Below the pieces are notes generated by a model, which saw nothing but the letters and a program-made list of their open reading frames with translations, searched no databases and was not told the origin of the DNA. A stretch of DNA of 64,000 nt from Dissulfuribacter thermophilus (lineage in GTDB: Bacteria > Desulfobacterota > Dissulfuribacteria > Dissulfuribacterales > Dissulfuribacteraceae), in contig NZ_MAGO01000005.1 in NCBI RefSeq assembly GCF_001687335.1, positions 124,001-188,000 of the forward strand, written 5' to 3'. Position numbers and translations under genes: made by a program. This document shows, piece after piece, positions 1-9,848 of this stretch. Numbering within the stretch: position 1 is the stretch's first letter; the number at the start of each line of letters is the position of its first letter.

Positions 1-112
1 GCCCAACGGCAAACTCGGTCATATACGTGGGATATGGAAGATCCTTGCCGTGAGAGAGCCGTTGGATCTCTACGACTATCTCAGGGGGATTATGAAACAA
101 GGAGTCCTTCAA
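1..112 (-). CDS. dut: dUTP diphosphatase (dUTPase), N-terminal fragment
   Basis: Reading the minus strand downstream of the M16 protease gives an open frame containing RLSHGKDLPYPTYMTEFAVG, the typical N-terminal strand of trimeric dUTPases, which convert dUTP to dUMP and keep uracil out of DNA. The window edge cuts the gene after about 37 codons, so the catalytic motifs cannot be checked. No ATG exists in frame. I place the start at the TTG at 112-110 because a GGAG lies about seven bases upstream, inside the end of the protease gene, giving a 23-base overlap. A start further downstream cannot be excluded. The M16-dut arrangement downstream of pnp is, from memory, common in related bacteria. 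Confidence 0.7.
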   Translation of the reverse strand, partial: MKDSLFHNPPEIVVEIQRLSHGKDLPYPTYMTEFAVG

Positions 113-1367
113 GTTGTGTCTCCTGCTTTGATGAAACGTTCCCCAATATAAGTGCCGATTTCGGGGCACTAAGACAATCTTGTGCAAGTTTCATGATTAA
201 TTCAGGAGTAACTTCATCAATCCTTTGTATGACTTCTTCAAAAGTGGAATATCTACCGAGAAGAAGTTCAAGCTTTGCAATGCGACTCATACGGGCATCT
301 GTACTCTCAGAAGACAAAAGGATTCCACCTTTTACGTGATCCTTTGCCTGGGTCAATTCTTTTTCGTCCACCGGATGTTCTGCAAGTCTTTTCAATTCAT
401 TCATCATCAATTCAGTGACTTCGTATACCTTGTCAGGCTGTACTCCTGCGTACATACCTATTAGCCCTGTATCCGAATAACCTGTGTGAAATGAATATAC
501 CGCATATGCCAGACCTCTCTTTTCCCTGATCTCCTGAAACAATCTTGAGCTCATGGAGCCACCGAGAATGACGTTAAAGAGAAGGGCCTCATATCTTCTT
601 TCATCTCTATAAGACGGACCTTCGAAGCCTATGAGGCAGTTAGCCTGTTCAAGGTCCTTTCGCACAATCCGTATTCCCTCTTGGGCTATAGGTCGGGTTC
701 TCTCCCTGTTGTCTCCTCCACCGTCCATGGAACCGAAGAAATCCTCTACCTTTTTTAAAAACGAATGATGTTCAACATTACCCGCACATGCCACAAGCAC
801 CTTTTGGGGAGAAAAATTTTCCCTAACATATTGAGACAAATCCCGACCGTTAAAAGAAGTTACCGTGTCTGGAGTACCAAGAACCGGTCTGCCAAGGCCG
901 TGTTCTGGCCAAAAATGCTGATAAAACAGATCGTGTACTAACTCCTCTGGACTGTCCTCCACCATGCTTATCTCTTGGAGGACTACCAATCGCTCTCTAT
1001 CCACTTCCTCTTGGGAAAATTGAGAATTCAGAAAGATATCACTTAATAACTCAAGTATATCTTCCTCGTGGGTGTCCATCACTTTAGCGTGAAAACATAT
1101 CATTTCCTTAGAAGTAAATGCATTGGAGATACCGCCCATCCTGTCAAATGCCTTGGCAATGTCGAGGGCAGACCTCTTTTTTGTACCTTTAAAGATCATA
1201 TGTTCGATAAAGTGGGACACCCCGTTTACATTTGGATGTTCATCCCTTGACCCATGCCCAACCCATATCCCTACAGAAAGGGATCTTACGCCAGGTACCT
1301 TTTCAGTAAGTACCCTGATGCCATTAGGGAGAACACTCTTAATAAAGGTAGTATCTTGCATAGTCAT
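90..1367 (-). CDS. M16 family zinc metallopeptidase (processing-peptidase-like)
   Basis: This 425-residue protein belongs to the pitrilysin/insulinase M16 family of zinc proteases. The inverted zinc motif HxxEH is present as HFIEH at residues 52-56, and the distal zinc-ligand glutamate fits E132, about 76 residues later as expected. An N-terminal PNGIRVL segment and a second M16_C half with GGSMSSRLFQEIREKRGLAY complete the usual architecture. The length suits the single-chain bacterial relatives of mitochondrial processing peptidase beta. There is no signal peptide, so it is probably cytoplasmic. It lies 54 bases downstream of pnp and overlaps dut, so it is most likely part of the same operon. 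The substrate is unknown. Confidence 0.9.
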   Translation of the reverse strand: MTMQDTTFIKSVLPNGIRVLTEKVPGVRSLSVGIWVGHGSRDEHPNVNGVSHFIEHMIFKGTKKRSALDIAKAFDRMGGISNAFTSKEMICFHAKVMDTHEEDILELLSDIFLNSQFSQEEVDRERLVVLQEISMVEDSPEELVHDLFYQHFWPEHGLGRPVLGTPDTVTSFNGRDLSQYVRENFSPQKVLVACAGNVEHHSFLKKVEDFFGSMDGGGDNRERTRPIAQEGIRIVRKDLEQANCLIGFEGPSYRDERRYEALLFNVILGGSMSSRLFQEIREKRGLAYAVYSFHTGYSDTGLIGMYAGVQPDKVYEVTELMMNELKRLAEHPVDEKELTQAKDHVKGGILLSSESTDARMSRIAKLELLLGRYSTFEEVIQRIDEVTPELIMKLAQDCLSAPKSALILGNVSSKQETQLEGLLVS

Positions 1368-1421
1368 CTTGTAGTTTAACCAACTATATTTACAAACGCT
1401 TTAAGCTAGCGTGTATCCAAT

Positions 1422-3494
1422 TTAAAGTAATGCCTTTCGACTGAGTTTTATCCTGCCCATTTGATCGATCTCTATTACCTTAACCATAACCTCATCGCCT
1501 TCTTTCAATATGTCTCGCACATTGTTAACCCGCTTGTTGTCCAGTTCGGATATGTGGACAAGTCCATCTGTTCCAGGGAGTATTTCAACAAAGGCACCAA
1601 AGTCTGTTATGCGCTTTACCTTACCCAGATAAACCTCTCCAACCTGGGCTTCCTTGGTGAGTTCCTGTATCCTCTCAATTGCCTTATCGGCTGCCTCTTT
1701 GTTTGGAGAGAAAATCTTAACAAGACCATTATCATCGACGTCTATCTTTACATCACATTCGCTAATTATGGCCTTGATATTTTTACCCCCTGGTCCTATG
1801 AGATCGCGGATCTTGTCCGGATTGATATTCAATGTTGTCACCTTTGGGGCATATTCAGACAGCTTGGCCCGTGGTTTATCTATGACCTCTTTCATCTTGG
1901 CCAATATGTGGAGCCTGGCCTCTTTTGCCTGCAAAAGGGCCTTTTTCAGAATATCCTTGTCGATCTCCGATATCTTTATGTCCATCTGAAGGGCTGTAAC
2001 CCCTTCTTCAGTACCTGCAACCTTAAAGTCCATATCACCTAAGTGATCTTCATCCCCTATTATGTCGGTGAGAATGATCACTTCATCTCCTTCTTTAATG
2101 AGTCCCATGGCAACTCCGGCTACCATATCCCTTATGGGGATACCGGCATCCATCATGGCAAGAGTACCGCCGCAAACCGTTGCCATTGAGGACGAGCCAT
2201 TGGATTCAAGGACCTCTGATACAATTCTAATAGTGTAAAGAAAGTCTTCTGGTGGAGGCACGATTGCACTCAAGGCCTTTTCTGCCAGTGCACCATGGCC
2301 AATATCCCTTCTAGCTGGTCCTCTCAGTGGCCTTACCTCTCCAACGCAGTATGGAGGGAAGTTATAATGGACCATAAAGTGTTTAAAAAATTCTCCTCCA
2401 GGAGACTCAATCCGCTGTTCGTCTTGGGTACTTCCTAGAGTAGCCACTGCCATTACCTGAGTTTCACCTCTAGTAAAAATAGCTGACCCGTGGGTCCTAG
2501 GAAGCTCACCGACCTTACACCAAATAGGCCTTACTTCATCGAACTTTCTTCCATCAATGCGCTTCTTTTCATTTACGATGAGCCCTCTCATGAGCTCTTT
2601 TTCAAGCTCCTTGAGATAACCAGCAATCTCCTTTTCCCTACCTGGATAGGCCACTGAAAGGTCTTCAATGACCCTTGCTTTGATCTCTTTTTTGGCCTCA
2701 CTCCTAGCCATTTTTGTAGGGATGCGAATGGCCTTTTCCAGATCTTTCAAAGCTAGTTCGCGCACCCTTCCTATGAGCTCATCATCCCTAGGAATATCAG
2801 GAACTTGCATCTTAGGCTTTCCAGCCTTTTCTCTAAGTTCTTCCTGTAGGTCAAGGAGTGGCTGTAGGCCCTTGTGGGCAGCCATTATTGCATCCAGCAC
2901 TTCATCTTCTGGGAGTACTGCGATACCACCTTCTACCATGACAATAGCGTCTTTAGTGCCAGCAACGATGATATTTAAATCCGATTCCATTAACTGGCTC
3001 TTGGTGGGATTCAACACGTACTCACCATTGACCCTGCCAATGCGCACCCCAGCAATAGGACCATCAAACGGGATGTCTGAACAGTGAAGTGCAGCAGAAG
3101 CCCCTGTTATGGCCAAGACGTCAGGGTCATTTTCTGGATCTACCGAAAGAACAGTCGCAATTATTTGGGTATCATACCTGTATCCTTCAGGGAATCTTGG
3201 CCTCAAGGGTCTGTCGATGAAACGAGAGGTGAGAATTTCCTTCTCACTTGGCCGCCCTATCTCCCGCCTGAAATATCCACCTGGGATCCTACCAGCCGCA
3301 TAAAACATCTCCTGATAGTCGACCACCAAGGGAAGAAAGTCTATACCTTCCCTTACTTCCCCTGAGGTAACTGCAGTGACAAGGACAACGGTATCGCCTT
3401 GGCTTACCAATACTGATCCATTAGCCTGTTTGGCGATCCTTCCTGTCTCAATGCAAAATTCTTTTGAATCTACCCACGTCCTTACCTTAATCAT
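1422..3494 (-). CDS. pnp: polyribonucleotide nucleotidyltransferase (PNPase)
   Basis: PNPase degrades RNA 3' to 5' phosphorolytically and takes part in mRNA turnover and RNA quality control. The 690-residue product has the full architecture: a first RNase PH-like domain with [18 protein letters not shown] near residues 75-95, a linker helical domain, a second RNase PH core containing FTRGETQ and [13 protein letters not shown], a KH domain with the GxxG loop in [10 protein letters not shown], and a C-terminal S1 domain over roughly the last 70 residues. Length matches the family. It follows rpsO by 12 bases, the classical rpsO-pnp pairing. In other bacteria that pair is subject to RNase III and PNPase autocontrol; I saw no obvious hairpin in this short spacer. 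Confidence 0.98.
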   Translation of the reverse strand: MIKVRTWVDSKEFCIETGRIAKQANGSVLVSQGDTVVLVTAVTSGEVREGIDFLPLVVDYQEMFYAAGRIPGGYFRREIGRPSEKEILTSRFIDRPLRPRFPEGYRYDTQIIATVLSVDPENDPDVLAITGASAALHCSDIPFDGPIAGVRIGRVNGEYVLNPTKSQLMESDLNIIVAGTKDAIVMVEGGIAVLPEDEVLDAIMAAHKGLQPLLDLQEELREKAGKPKMQVPDIPRDDELIGRVRELALKDLEKAIRIPTKMARSEAKKEIKARVIEDLSVAYPGREKEIAGYLKELEKELMRGLIVNEKKRIDGRKFDEVRPIWCKVGELPRTHGSAIFTRGETQVMAVATLGSTQDEQRIESPGGEFFKHFMVHYNFPPYCVGEVRPLRGPARRDIGHGALAEKALSAIVPPPEDFLYTIRIVSEVLESNGSSSMATVCGGTLAMMDAGIPIRDMVAGVAMGLIKEGDEVIILTDIIGDEDHLGDMDFKVAGTEEGVTALQMDIKISEIDKDILKKALLQAKEARLHILAKMKEVIDKPRAKLSEYAPKVTTLNINPDKIRDLIGPGGKNIKAIISECDVKIDVDDNGLVKIFSPNKEAADKAIERIQELTKEAQVGEVYLGKVKRITDFGAFVEILPGTDGLVHISELDNKRVNNVRDILKEGDEVMVKVIEIDQMGRIKLSRKALL

Positions 3495-3506
3495 TCCTCG
3501 TTCCTT

Positions 3507-3776
3507 TTATCTTCTTAGTCCTAGTTCATCAATAATTCGTTTATATCTATCAATATCTTTATTTTTTAAATAATTTAAAAGGCTTCTACGTTTTCCCACC
3601 AACTTCAAAAGCCCACGCCTTGAATGATGGTCTTTTTTATGAGTCTTAAAATGTTCTGTAAGATAATCAATCCTGGCGCTTAAAAGCGCAATCTGAACCT
3701 CTGGAGAACCGGTATCACCATCATGGGTTTTGAATCTTTCAATAATTTCCTTTTTCTTTGCAGCATCTAAGGCCAC
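3507..3776 (-). CDS. rpsO: 30S ribosomal protein S15
   Basis: S15 binds 16S rRNA at the central-domain three-way junction and nucleates assembly of the platform. The 89-residue product has the family hallmarks [17 protein letters not shown] and [21 protein letters not shown]. The frame is open upstream to 3836, which would add twenty residues unlike any S15. I chose the GTG at 3776 because it gives the standard start (M)ALDAAKKKE and has a strong AAGGAGG nine bases upstream. The gene lies between truB and pnp in the conserved truB-rpsO-pnp order. Confidence 0.97.
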   Translation of the reverse strand: MALDAAKKKEIIERFKTHDGDTGSPEVQIALLSARIDYLTEHFKTHKKDHHSRRGLLKLVGKRRSLLNYLKNKDIDRYKRIIDELGLRR

Positions 3777-3836
3777 TTTCCTATTCCTCCTTATATTTTT
3801 TATGTGCGGAGATAGACGGCACTTGGCCCTCCACAC

Positions 3837-4829
3837 TTATTTCTCAACTCTGCGCTCAATTCTAGATTCTTTATTCATAGGTGTTACAAAAACCTTGGCC
3901 ATCTTGACCCTTTCATCTCCTAGACAAGGAGGCCAATTGGCTACTGCTACAGTAAATGCTTCACTTCCATTGGGTTCGACCTTCAATCGAAGATATGGAA
4001 TTATTGGATCGACATTTATATTTTGCTTTTTCAACAAACCCTCAATGGTATGAATATCCAATAAAATCCCACGAACCACATCTGAGGCCGTATATCTATC
4101 AATTTCAACCGATGGAATATGACTCAAAACATACTCTTGATCCAACATTATCTCGCTTATTCGACCTTCCTCTAAATATCCTTTTATCTCTTCTAGGTCG
4201 TAGGCCTCATCCAGAGTAAAAGGTCCTACTTTTGTACGCAAAAGCCTGTTTAAGAATGCCCCTGTATTAATTATCTTTCCAAAATCGTCAACAATACTGC
4301 GCACATAGGTACCTTTTGAGCAGACTATCCTGAAATCTACCAGGTTTCCTCCATGGAATCTAACAATTTCAAAATCCTTAATAAAAATTTCCTTCGGTTC
4401 CTTTTCCACCTTTATCCCCTTCCTTGCAAAGACGTACAGGGGAGTCCCCTTGTGTTTTGCCGCTGAAAAAGGGGGTGGAACCTGTTTAATCTTGCCTAAA
4501 AAGTTTTTTGTAGCCCGCCTTAAATCTTCTATGGTCAAGTCACTTGAAACTGGTCTTTCTTCAATGACTTCTCCTTCTCGATCATAAGTGTCAGTCCTTT
4601 TACCAAGGACCATCTGTCCTCTATATTCTTTGAGCCCTACCATTATAAACTGTGTAAGTTTGGTGGCCCTACCTAGACAAAGGGGGAGAAGGCCCGTAGC
4701 CATTGGATCCAGAGTTCCTGCATGTCCTATCCGTACCTTTTTTTTGAGGTATCGCTTGAAAAACTTAACAACCTCAAAGGAACTCATGGACTCTGGTTTG
4801 TTTACCAGAACTACCCCGTCAAACACCAC
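3837..4829 (-). CDS. truB: tRNA pseudouridine(55) synthase
   Basis: TruB isomerises U55 in the T loop of tRNAs to pseudouridine. The N-terminal catalytic region contains LVNKPESMSSFEVV and the signature GHAGTLDPMATGLLPLCLGRATK, whose aspartate (residue 41) is the expected nucleophile. The C-terminal part from about residue 230 is longer than the minimal enzyme and probably forms a PUA-like domain. At 330 residues it is within the usual range. Its start overlaps the end of nrnA by 11 bases and it precedes rpsO, so translation is likely coupled. Confidence 0.97.
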   Translation of the reverse strand: MVFDGVVLVNKPESMSSFEVVKFFKRYLKKKVRIGHAGTLDPMATGLLPLCLGRATKLTQFIMVGLKEYRGQMVLGKRTDTYDREGEVIEERPVSSDLTIEDLRRATKNFLGKIKQVPPPFSAAKHKGTPLYVFARKGIKVEKEPKEIFIKDFEIVRFHGGNLVDFRIVCSKGTYVRSIVDDFGKIINTGAFLNRLLRTKVGPFTLDEAYDLEEIKGYLEEGRISEIMLDQEYVLSHIPSVEIDRYTASDVVRGILLDIHTIEGLLKKQNINVDPIIPYLRLKVEPNGSEAFTVAVANWPPCLGDERVKMAKVFVTPMNKESRIERRVEK

Positions 4830-5868
4830 TTACTCCCTGTGATCCATGATTTTCAAAATAATCATGAACCACTTCAATAACCGATTCTCTAATCTCATGG
4901 GCTGAACCAGCAGTTCTAAAACCTGCTGCATGAAAATGTCCACCGCCACCGAAATGCCTTGCTATCTCTGCGCAATTAACTAGGTGTTTTGACCTAAGAC
5001 TGACTGATACAACCCCTGGTTGAAATTCTTTGACAAATGCAGCTACCTCCACTGTGTCAATGCACCTGGCATAGCTGATGAAGTCACTTGCATCTTCCTC
5101 CGTTGTACCTGTAATCTCAAACATCTTTGGTGTTACGTGGATCATGGCAAAAAGACCCTGTTCATGAACCTCAAGGGTCTTTAACACTAACCCCAAGAGT
5201 TCTAAACGCTTCCTAGGAACGGACTGATAAATCTTATTAGCCACATAATAATTGTCTACACCAGCTTCCAGGAGCCTAGCTGCTGTCAAAAAGGCCTTCT
5301 TATTTGTATTACTATTCCTAAAACTCCCTGTATCAGTGACTATTCCAGTATAAAGTGCCGTGGCACTGTCCTTTCCAATAGGCCAATTGAGAAGTTCTAG
5401 TAGGTCTAGAACAATTATGGAAGTCGAGCTGGCCTCAGTGCAAATATATCCCTCACAGTTTCCAGCCCCGTTTAATTCCCTTTGTTCACAGTGTTTATTT
5501 TCTCCCAAATGATGATCTAGGACTACGACATGCTTTGCAATCTCTAGAAGCCTATCGGCCTGTTCTCCTATTCTAGACGGCTCATTACAGTCAAGAATCA
5601 CCAATACGGCATCTGAGACAAAGTCCTCATCGAAGCTATCTTCAATCCTGGAACTTCCAGGAAGAAATTCTAAGAACCGGGGGACAGGGTCCTGAGAAAA
5701 ATACCTCACAGTTCTCCCGGCCTCTTCCAGGGCAAGCCCTAGTCCAAGCATTGATCCAATGGCGTCTCCGTCAGGACGTATGTGACAGGTGAGCAAAAAA
5801 TTCTCTCCATCATTTAAGATATCAGCAACTCTTTTAAGATCACCTATACAAGCCGATTCCTTTGCCAT
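4819..5868 (-). CDS. nrnA: DHH-family phosphoesterase (NrnA-like nanoRNase / pAp phosphatase)
   Basis: This DHH-DHHA1 phosphoesterase of 349 residues most likely degrades oligoribonucleotides of 2-5 nucleotides and possibly 3'-phosphoadenosine 5'-phosphate. Metal-binding motifs are visible in order: CHIRPDGDAIGS near the N terminus, an aspartate in LVILDCNEPSR, the DHH triad in VVVLDHHLGENKH, and the DHHA1 glycine motif FGGGGHFHAAGF near the C terminus. The rbfA-nrnA-truB order is widespread in bacteria. Substrate preference (nanoRNA, pAp or cyclic dinucleotide product) cannot be told from sequence, so the gene symbol is by family and context. Confidence 0.9.
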   Translation of the reverse strand: MAKESACIGDLKRVADILNDGENFLLTCHIRPDGDAIGSMLGLGLALEEAGRTVRYFSQDPVPRFLEFLPGSSRIEDSFDEDFVSDAVLVILDCNEPSRIGEQADRLLEIAKHVVVLDHHLGENKHCEQRELNGAGNCEGYICTEASSTSIIVLDLLELLNWPIGKDSATALYTGIVTDTGSFRNSNTNKKAFLTAARLLEAGVDNYYVANKIYQSVPRKRLELLGLVLKTLEVHEQGLFAMIHVTPKMFEITGTTEEDASDFISYARCIDTVEVAAFVKEFQPGVVSVSLRSKHLVNCAEIARHFGGGGHFHAAGFRTAGSAHEIRESVIEVVHDYFENHGSQGVSGV

Positions 5869-5874
5869 AATTCC

Positions 5875-6222
5875 CTAGCTTCTTTCCCTAAGCAGTCTCT
5901 CAATCTTCAGGGCATGATCAACACGTTCGTCGAGAACAAACTCAATCTCAGGCACCCTCTTCATATCCAACCGCTTCCATAGTTCATGCCTTATAAAGCC
6001 TTTTGCTCGATTCAAACCTTCCATTGCCTTTTGCCTGGTATCAGTGGCACCATAGACGGAGACAAAAATCTTTGCCTTCCTCAAATCTTTTGTGACCTCG
6101 ACCTCAACTATCGTCACCATACCTTGCAGCCGAGGGTCCTTGACCTCGCGCTGCAACATCTCACTCACCTCGAAGTGTATCAATTCTTTGACCCTATTGG
6201 ATCTCGGATAAGGATTGACCAT
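5875..6222 (-). CDS. rbfA: ribosome-binding factor A
   Basis: RbfA is a KH-fold assembly factor that binds the 30S subunit near the 5' helix of 16S rRNA during maturation, notably in the cold. The 115-residue protein carries the typical N terminus RVKELIHFEVSEMLQREVKDPRL and the later segment RHELWKRLDMKRVPEIEFVLDE. Length and order are standard. It abuts the DUF503 gene with no intergenic base and is followed by nrnA after six bases, so it belongs to the infB operon. Confidence 0.96.
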   Translation of the reverse strand: MVNPYPRSNRVKELIHFEVSEMLQREVKDPRLQGMVTIVEVEVTKDLRKAKIFVSVYGATDTRQKAMEGLNRAKGFIRHELWKRLDMKRVPEIEFVLDERVDHALKIERLLRERS

Positions 6223-6519
6223 TTATTCGCTACCCAAATGTATAATTTCATAGGACGAGCCAACAACTTCAGCCTGGACATTTCTTTCAATAAAATCCAG
6301 GATCTTATCTAGGGCAGAATTTATAGTTGGCCCATCGTTTCCGACTGTTGCAATGCCAATCTCACTTGTCTGCCAAAGATCGTGGTCGGCAACTTCTGAC
6401 ACAGCACAGTTAAACCTAGATGACACCTGCCCAATTATACTCTTAATTACCTTTCTCTTGCCCTTTAATGACTGATTTCCGTTCAATCTCAATCTAATCC
6501 TTGCTGTTCCAACTATCAT
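6223..6519 (-). CDS. DUF503 (YlxP-like) conserved protein
   Basis: A 98-residue protein of the DUF503/YlxP family, recognised from the N-terminal strand VGTARIRLRLNGNQSLKGKR, the following KSIIGQVSSRFNCAVSEVADHD, and the C-terminal EIIHLG-type end. Family members lie beside infB and rbfA in many Firmicutes and deltaproteobacteria, which implies a role in ribosome maturation or translation, but the molecular function is not established. It is separated from infB by about 150 bases and abuts rbfA exactly. Confidence 0.88.
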   Translation of the reverse strand: MIVGTARIRLRLNGNQSLKGKRKVIKSIIGQVSSRFNCAVSEVADHDLWQTSEIGIATVGNDGPTINSALDKILDFIERNVQAEVVGSSYEIIHLGSE

Positions 6520-6575
6520 ATCAAGATTCTTTTAAGGGCGTCTTAAGTCAGCCACCCATTCACTAAACCGCTTTT

Positions 6576-6590
6576 TGACAGCCACTGTCA
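6576..6590. repeat. short perfect hairpin in the infB-DUF503 spacer
   Basis: The only notable element in the 147-base spacer between infB and DUF503 is TGACAG-CCA-CTGTCA, a perfect six-base-pair stem with a three-base loop. It has no T tract on the operon (minus) strand, so it is not an intrinsic terminator. It could be an RNase processing or pausing site between the upstream half of the operon and the rbfA end. A 19-codon GTG frame overlaps it, but I do not call it a gene. Confidence 0.4.
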
Positions 6591-6666
6591 CCTCTTTGTG
6601 CTCTACACAAAAACCATAAAAAGTCTTGAAACATCTGTATAGGACTGTGGCTGATTAAAAATCAAG

Positions 6667-9642
6667 TTACTCAGTCTCATTTGTAGAAAGAGTGGGAGTT
6701 ATTTCCTTCATCTCAAAGGTTTCAATAACATCTCCCACCTTGATATCATTAAAGTTCTCAAGCCCTATTCCACACTCATATCCAGATGCCACCTCTTTGA
6801 CATCGTCTTTAAAGCGCCTGAGGCTTGCTATCTTCCCTGTGTAAACTACTACGCTTTCCCTCAAAAGACGGACCTTTGCACCACGCTTAATTGAACCGTC
6901 AAGCACATAACATCCTGCTATGGTCCCTACCTTAGGTACCCTAAATGTCTGCCTTACCTCTGCGTGTCCAACAATCTCCTCTTCATATTCTGGCTCGAGG
7001 AGACCTACCATGGCCTGCTTAATCTCTTCAATGGCGTGATAGATGACGTCATAGAAACGTATGTCAACCTTTTCTTGCTCTGCAAGGGCCTTTGCCTGAG
7101 CATTGGGCCGCACATTGAAACCCACGATAATTGCATCTGAAGCCGATGCCAGCAGTACATCTGACTCTGAAATAGCACCAATACCTGTTCTAACTAGGTT
7201 AATCTTTACATCATGGGTACTGAGCTTCCTAAGAGCATCACTCATGGCCTCAAGGGAGCCCTGGACATCTGTTTTTAGAACAATATTGAGTTCTTTAACT
7301 TCTTGCTCCTGGAGGCGCTGGAACATAGTCTCCAGACTCATCTTTTGGGACTTAACGAGTTCAGCTTCTCTCTGTTTCCTCTGCCTGTATTCAGCAACTT
7401 CCCTTGCCTTCTTCTCATCCGGAAGAACCACAAATTCTGCTCCAGGCTCAGGTACTCCACTTAGCCCCTGAACCTCAACAGGGGTTGAAGGCCCGGCTTC
7501 ATCTATCCTTTTGCCTCTGTCATTTATCATGGCCCTCACCTTTCCGTAATGAAGGCCACACACAATGGCATCACCCTTATGGAGAGTACCCTTTGATACG
7601 AGAAGAGTAGCTACAGGGCCCCTACCCTTATCAAGCCTTGCCTCAATGACGTGGCCCCTGGCAGGCCTATTGGGATTGGCCTTGAGTTCCATTACCTCTG
7701 CCTGAAGGGCCAAGAGTTCCAAGAAGTCCTCTATACCAATCTTCTTTTTAGCAGAGACCTCAACAAAGATAGTGTCTCCCCCCCATTCTTCTGGCACAAG
7801 ACCGAGTTCACTCAACTCAGTCTTGACACGATCTGGATTTGCTTCTGGTTTATCAATCTTGTTAACGGCCACGATAATGGGGACGCCTGCGGCCTTGGCA
7901 TGATCTATAGCTTCACGGGTCTGTGCCATAACTCCATCATCAGCCGCCACTACAAGGACAACAATGTCCGTAACCTGAGCACCCCTTGCTCGCATCTGAG
8001 TAAAGGCCTCATGCCCTGGGGTATCTAGAAAGACAACGGTGTTCCCTGATGGGAGGGTCACCTGATAAGCACCAATATGCTGTGTGATACCTCCTGCCTC
8101 CTTTGAAGCCACATCTGCATGACGTATGGCATCGAGAAGCGTAGTCTTACCATGATCAACATGCCCCATAACCGTAACCACAGGGGGACGAGGCTCAAGG
8201 TTTGCTTCATCTTCCTCTTCCTCAGAAACCTGCACCAGATCTTCTGCAACTGCCTTCTTCTCAACCTCAAAACCATATTCCGATGCCACTATTGCAGCCA
8301 CATCGTAGTCAATTGACTGGTTGGCTGTGGCCATAACCCCTAGGCTCATAAGCTTCATAATGACGTCGGAGACCTTTACTCCCATGCGCTTAGCGAGTTC
8401 ATCCACCTGTATGGTCTCAAAAATTGCAAATCTCCTCTTACTTGCCTTGGGCGGTGCGGTTGAAGGTGCTTTCTTTTCAGGTTCTTTTTCTTTACCCTTA
8501 TCTTTATCTTTGGCCTTGATAGGCTTCTCCTTTGGAGCCTCCATAAAGGCCTCGGCCTGCTCCATTTCTTCAAGAGGTTCTATTACTTCTTCGCTGAGGA
8601 GCTTATTAATCGGCTTTAGCTTATCCTTACCCTTTTGTTTCTTTGCCTTCTTTTTTCGTACCAGACCTTCAAGCTCTGATATTTTAACAACTCTCTTTCC
8701 CTTCTTTTTGCCCTTTCTCTGTGTCTCTTTGGCCTCCATCTCTCCAGCCTGGACAGATGGAACTTCGGCTTTCCCTGGCTTATGTGGAGCTTTTGGCGGA
8801 GCTGAGACCTTTTCCTCCACTTTTGGAGGAGCCTTAACCGTACTAGGACGGATTTCCTCAATGGGCCTTCTATCGATTACCTTTACAAAACTTTTGGTCT
8901 CTGGCCTCTTAATGGGCTTCTTCGATATTTTTTCCTGAACCTGAGTTTTCCCCTTAGGTTTTTGCTTTTCCTTAGATACTATCTCTTTTTCTATAGGCTT
9001 CTTTTCTACAGACTTGGCTACGGTCTCTTTTTCTACAGCCTTTTCTACGACTTTTTCCTCAGGAGTAGTTTTTTTCACCGAAGAAGGTTTTTCCACTTTG
9101 ACAACCGGTTCAGGCTTCTTTTCCTCTTTCTCAGTCTTTTCAGGGGCAGGGGGCGTTTCCTTTTTAAGTACAACTCTATCTATGATTTTGGCCTCAAATT
9201 TTTCTGAGATCTTTTTCTCTTTTACAGGCTTTTCTTTGACAGTTTCTTCTTTTTCTCTGGTAGGCTTTTCTTTTACTATCGCCTCCTTCTTTAATTCTTG
9301 AGGTTTAGAAGGCATCTCCTTTTTAACCTCTTCAGCAACCTTTTCAGGCGGCTCTTCGGGCTTGACTTCCTGCACCTTTTTCTTGAGGACGATCTTTTTC
9401 TTCAATTTGACAGCGGGGCGTTTTCTCTTAACAACAGTCTTACTGGGGGATTCATCACGGCCTACAGATACGACATCTTGAGCAGCCTCTTTCATGAGCT
9501 TGCGCACCTCAGCTACCTCAAAATCTTCTAAGGTGCTCATATAATTTTTGATATTGAAGCCCATCTTCCTTACTCGAGCTTCCATTTCCTTGCTCGTAAG
9601 CCCAAACTCTTTTGCCAACTCAAATACTCTTACCTTTGCCAT
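6667..9642 (-). CDS. infB: translation initiation factor IF-2
   Basis: IF-2 is the GTPase that delivers initiator fMet-tRNA to the 30S subunit and promotes subunit joining. The 991-residue product has an N-terminal IF2_N domain (about 1-55), then a very long lysine- and glutamate-rich low-complexity linker (about 60-400). A second IF2_N motif follows near 405-465, and the G domain begins about residue 490 with [15 protein letters not shown] and NKID. Domain II and the C-terminal fMet-binding half end the protein. The linker is longer than in E. coli and creates long spurious open frames on the opposite strand. ylxR is directly upstream with a two-base gap. Confidence 0.98.
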   Translation of the reverse strand: MAKVRVFELAKEFGLTSKEMEARVRKMGFNIKNYMSTLEDFEVAEVRKLMKEAAQDVVSVGRDESPSKTVVKRKRPAVKLKKKIVLKKKVQEVKPEEPPEKVAEEVKKEMPSKPQELKKEAIVKEKPTREKEETVKEKPVKEKKISEKFEAKIIDRVVLKKETPPAPEKTEKEEKKPEPVVKVEKPSSVKKTTPEEKVVEKAVEKETVAKSVEKKPIEKEIVSKEKQKPKGKTQVQEKISKKPIKRPETKSFVKVIDRRPIEEIRPSTVKAPPKVEEKVSAPPKAPHKPGKAEVPSVQAGEMEAKETQRKGKKKGKRVVKISELEGLVRKKKAKKQKGKDKLKPINKLLSEEVIEPLEEMEQAEAFMEAPKEKPIKAKDKDKGKEKEPEKKAPSTAPPKASKRRFAIFETIQVDELAKRMGVKVSDVIMKLMSLGVMATANQSIDYDVAAIVASEYGFEVEKKAVAEDLVQVSEEEEDEANLEPRPPVVTVMGHVDHGKTTLLDAIRHADVASKEAGGITQHIGAYQVTLPSGNTVVFLDTPGHEAFTQMRARGAQVTDIVVLVVAADDGVMAQTREAIDHAKAAGVPIIVAVNKIDKPEANPDRVKTELSELGLVPEEWGGDTIFVEVSAKKKIGIEDFLELLALQAEVMELKANPNRPARGHVIEARLDKGRGPVATLLVSKGTLHKGDAIVCGLHYGKVRAMINDRGKRIDEAGPSTPVEVQGLSGVPEPGAEFVVLPDEKKAREVAEYRQRKQREAELVKSQKMSLETMFQRLQEQEVKELNIVLKTDVQGSLEAMSDALRKLSTHDVKINLVRTGIGAISESDVLLASASDAIIVGFNVRPNAQAKALAEQEKVDIRFYDVIYHAIEEIKQAMVGLLEPEYEEEIVGHAEVRQTFRVPKVGTIAGCYVLDGSIKRGAKVRLLRESVVVYTGKIASLRRFKDDVKEVASGYECGIGLENFNDIKVGDVIETFEMKEITPTLSTNETE

Positions 9643-9644
9643 TA

Positions 9645-9848
9645 TTAAATCAATCCCCCCCGCTTAAAATTCTTCTTTGCTAGTTCCTCGCAATCTTTGC
9701 ACACATAGGTCCCTCGACCCTGCAGCTTGCACTGTCTATCCTCTACCATTTTTCCAGAAATCATCACTAATCTCAATAAATTATCCTTAGGCATCCTTTT
9801 CCTACAAACAACACACATCCTGATTGGCCTATGCCCCTTCTTCGCCAA
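9645..9848 (-). CDS. ylxR: YlxR family RNA-binding protein (RnpM-like)
   Basis: This short protein (67 residues) has the YlxR signature [22 protein letters not shown] and the [16 protein letters not shown] segment, with a CxxC pair and a second CxxC expected near the nucleic-acid-binding cleft. YlxR homologues have been described as RNA-binding and, in Bacillus, as a modulator of RNase P. The gene overlaps the end of nusA by 20 bases and sits between nusA and infB, its conserved place. It is slightly shorter than most homologues, ending shortly after KKNFKRGG. Confidence 0.9.
   Translation of the reverse strand: MAKKGHRPIRMCVVCRKRMPKDNLLRLVMISGKMVEDRQCKLQGRGTYVCKDCEELAKKNFKRGGLI

Noticed and set aside
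8321-8938. A 205-codon plus-strand frame opposite the middle of infB, with other long frames nearby
   Set aside because: It is the shadow of the lysine/glutamate-rich low-complexity linker of IF-2, has serine/phenylalanine-rich composition and no supporting start signal.
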